From: Brugia malayi
Taxonomy: Eukaryota > Nematoda > Chromadorea > Rhabditida > Onchocercidae
Length of the DNA: 64,000 bases
Reading direction: 5' to 3'
NCBI RefSeq assembly: GCF_000002995.4
Contig: NW_025062475.1
Location: 6,390,187 to 6,454,186 of the forward strand
In this document: positions 61,267 through 64,000 of the stretch, piece after piece
Position numbering within the stretch: position 1 is the first letter of the stretch
Layout of the letters: each line of letters starts with the position of its first letter
Program-made: the position numbers and the translations under genes
Notes under the pieces: model-generated
The model's input: only the letters and a program-made list of their open reading frames with translations
What the model was told of the DNA's origin: nothing
Database searches by the model: none

Positions 61267-63762
61267 GGGTACTCAAAAAGATATCGAGAAAATTGTTGAT
61301 AGAAAGGAGGAGCAACTTTCTAAAGTGTTTTTTTGAAAATTTGTATATTGACCTACACAATTTTTACAAGATTTTAAATGACTGGACTTTAGATTATTGC
61401 TGGCTTCCTGATGATCCGGAAAATATCGCACTACCAAATGGCTAAATTCAGAGAGAGAGTGCTCGAAGAAGAAAAACCGAAAAGTAGAAATGATTGACTT
61501 TTACTTTCCGTTTTTTACTTTCCTATTATACATCTATTTTCATTGTTTTGCTCTTATTATTTTCATTTCTGTATTCGCGAAATTGATCAGAGCTAAAGGA
61601 ATACATCGTAAATTTTTTGATTTGAAGATAAGCGGAATTTATTTGATTTGCGAATAAATTGCTGAATTTTAGGAAGTTGACTATTGTTTTAAATTATTTT
61701 CTAAAAATTCTAAAAGCCAAGTTTTCTAAACTTTTGGCAAAAGAAAGTGTTTAATATTTTTGTCCGTTGTGTTCACTGCTTTTGTTTTGTGTCATAATCG
61801 TTTCTAATTAAACCATAAACAGTTGTCGTTTGCTATTCAGCATTAATCACGTTGAGATTATATCTCTTATCATTTTTCGCTTTCTTGGACTGACAGCATC
61901 TGTTCTTGTTTCTTCTGTTAATATTTGAAATCATCTTCATGAACACTGCTGGTCAGACCATAAGTTACTTTATTTTCTTTTTAAAACTGTTAAATGTTAA
62001 AAGTGAAAAGGCAAGAATTGAGTCAACTGGCGACGTGAAAGGTTTCGAATTTCATTCTCTATAGGAGGTTGAGAAAACGATGCTTTATAACATATCTTAC
62101 TGTATAATGAAAAATTTTGTTGTATAAAAAAAAAAGAAAAAATTGGGTACCGATGAATTTATAAGTTATCAGTATTTCTGATTTCGGTTCAAGACCATAT
62201 TTAATTTTTTGGTAACCGTCATAATCATAATAACCGTCGATTTAGAATTCTTCCATTCTTAATAAAATTGTATCTATCGTCAACAAGTTTTGTTCAGCAT
62301 ATATTTTATCGTTTTCTGGCTAGTTTATTTATGTATTTACTTTGCTTCAATAATTTTATTTTTTTATGGATATCAAAGAGACAGCAGTATTTAGGAATAA
62401 ATAAGTTGTGTAGTTCATTAATGGTCATTACATGTCAATTTTTAGGCTACTAATCTTCGATTTATTAAACTTCATCAGCAAACAGCTTTTTTGATTTATG
62501 GCAATTGGATAGCTTACTAGTTCAACTTCTGAAATGTAAAAATGATTGATAAAATGATTAAAGGATTATGCTTTAACCAAACTGTAAACCAATTAAAATC
62601 ACTAGTATAATAATTATTCTTAATGTACTATAGGTAACCTTGCACTGCTTGTTAAATAATATGCAAGCTGACTATATACAATGTAGGGATTATTCGTTTA
62701 TTGCTTAAGTTTATACATAAATTAAATGATATAAAAGCTCACCTGATTCGTACAAATATATCAAAATTGAAACGTAATATAACATAGTGAAACGAATTGC
62801 AATTCTGCCTTTCAAAGAGATAAGCAGAGAAAAACATGTACATGGCATTAATTACTGGGTGACAGGAGAATGGTGTCAAAATGAAGTAATTAGAGGGGTT
62901 CAATTTAACTTGAGGGATTAATTTTAAACTTTTTAAAGTTTAACAAACAAGATGAAGACAACGAGACATGAGTGCTTACAAAGTGGACATCATTGAACTC
63001 GGACGGAACAGTGTCATCCTTACTTTTTACTTTTTAAGTGCTTAGAAAGCATGCTATTATCATTGCATCAGGCCTCATAAATAATATAAAATAATTTTTA
63101 GAATGTTTTCTCTCTTTCCACACTACACAACTCTAGCACTTTCTGCATTGCTAATGTTCAAATCATATATTTTTAAAATCATTTTACTTGCACATAATGC
63201 TATTACAGAAAACATGATTCTTGAAAAAGTATGTTGAGTACTGTGATTTATTCTTGGTATACTGCCCAAAAGTATGGTGCAGGTGCGAGGGGTTGTGGAG
63301 GTATGGGAAGGGATAGGGTATGTGCTGGGGGGTACGTCATGCTGTCAGCCACTGCTAGTTCCTTAGTAACCGGAGACTGCGAAAATTATGGTATAAATTG
63401 GTGTTATCAATCGTTAAATGTCGAAGTTCGTACTCAGTGAATTGAGTAATTGCTAGCAAGTTGCATGTATTATAAGCTAAGCTTTTATTTTTTAAAGTTA
63501 GAGAAGTGTGTTAATGAGTTTAGTTTACATCTAAAAACAAGTTTAAGCATACTGGTACAGATCGTTTGCATTGCGAAGAAGGGATTGTAAATTTGATTTT
63601 AATGGATCCCATGTTGATAAAGAATCCCATGAACAATTTGAACAGAGAATTTTTGGACGGTTGATTGTTTTACATAGTTTTACATGCTATGATGCAGCGT
63701 AATATTTCAGGTCTCTTGAAAGATTTCAACTACTAAAGACCCCATTCTTTGATAATACGAGA
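61267..63762. other. Intergenic region between TMEM17 and prp-8
   Basis: Contains the TMEM17 3' untranslated region and the prp-8 promoter. A frame at 61270-61325 reads GTQKDIEKIVDRKEEQLSK and ends at a possible GTGTTT donor, so TMEM17 could have an extra 3' exon, but its phase does not match. A G-rich patch (about 63280-63380) stands out in AT-rich DNA and may be core promoter. A trans-splice-type acceptor (AATATTTCAG, ending 63710) starts the prp-8 leader. Confidence 0.45.
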
Positions 63763-63994
63763 ATGTCATTGCCAGTGTCGACGCCATTTAGTAATGTCAC
63801 AGCACAGTCTGGAACCTTTTTCCAACCACCCACACAACCACAGGCCGGAGGTCATCATGCTGTACCGCCACAAATGCTTCCTGAAAATATTTTAGAAGAA
63901 AAAGCACGGAAATGGAAGCAATTACAATCGAAACGTTATGCGGAAAAACGAAAATTTGGCTTTGTCGATTCGCAAAAGGAAGACATGCCACCAG
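63763..63994 (+). CDS. prp-8: Pre-mRNA-processing-splicing factor 8, first coding exon (partial)
   Basis: N-terminus of PRP8, the large U5 snRNP scaffold at the catalytic centre of the spliceosome (normally about 2,300 residues; only the first 77 codons lie in the window). The exon runs from ATG at 63763 to a GTGTGA donor at 63995, leaving one base that would complete the conserved Glu after DMPP. Residues 1-42 are a variable Gln/Pro-rich leader. From about residue 43 the match to PRP8 is close: [20 protein letters not shown], then [14 protein letters not shown]. The 5' leader begins at a TTTCAG acceptor 52 bases upstream of the ATG, as for a trans-spliced message. The rest of the gene continues beyond 64000. 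Confidence 0.95.
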
Positions 63995-64000
63995 GTGTGA

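Noticed and set aside
63231..63440. Gly-rich plus-strand frame upstream of prp-8
   Set aside because: Produced by a G-rich promoter patch; no splice signals or homology.

Overview
The window looks like nuclear DNA of a nematode, most likely a parasitic spirurid (filarial-type) worm. The reasons are AT-rich intergenic DNA, many introns of a few hundred bases with TTTCAG-type acceptors and GTAAGT/GTGAGT-type donors, 3' splice sites a few bases to about 50 bases upstream of several start codons (as expected for spliced-leader trans-splicing), and gene products that look like animal or worm orthologues. The clade is an inference; no database search was possible. All gene models below are manual exon-by-exon assemblies. 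Except for the cut-off prp-8 exon at the right edge, each multi-exon CDS was checked for reading-frame continuity across every junction.

Layout. At the left end, a two-exon ribosomal protein S21 gene (rps-21, minus, 692-1171). After a 6 kb spacer with repeats, a nine-exon SH2B/Lnk-type signalling adaptor (minus, 7231-11250). Then about 18 kb with almost no confident coding sequence (11.3-29.5 kb): microsatellites, two GC-richer triplet-rich patches, a possible decayed retroelement and one orphan C2-like exon. A small three-exon gene of unknown function (minus, 29537-30575) lies head-to-head with a 13-exon, 826-residue protein (plus, 31973-40374) that has two BED-type zinc fingers and a C-terminal tail resembling the segment found in hAT-transposase-derived BED proteins. 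A PIM-family serine/threonine kinase follows (eight exons, minus, 42533-45430). The 45.4-56.9 kb stretch has a long TATC microsatellite, a hairpin and several orphan exon-like segments.

The right end holds three conserved genes: SMNDC1/SPF30, a Tudor-domain splicing factor (six exons, minus, 56875-58928); TMEM17, a ciliary transition-zone membrane protein (five exons, plus, 59528-61266), divergent from SMNDC1 across 600 bp; and the first coding exon of the core spliceosome protein PRP8 (plus, from 63763, cut off by the window edge). Two of these act in pre-mRNA splicing.

The most notable observations are a perfect X-box (RFX/DAF-19 site) lying across the predicted TMEM17 start codon, the double-BED gene, which a naive gene finder would split in two, and a 136-residue orphan protein.
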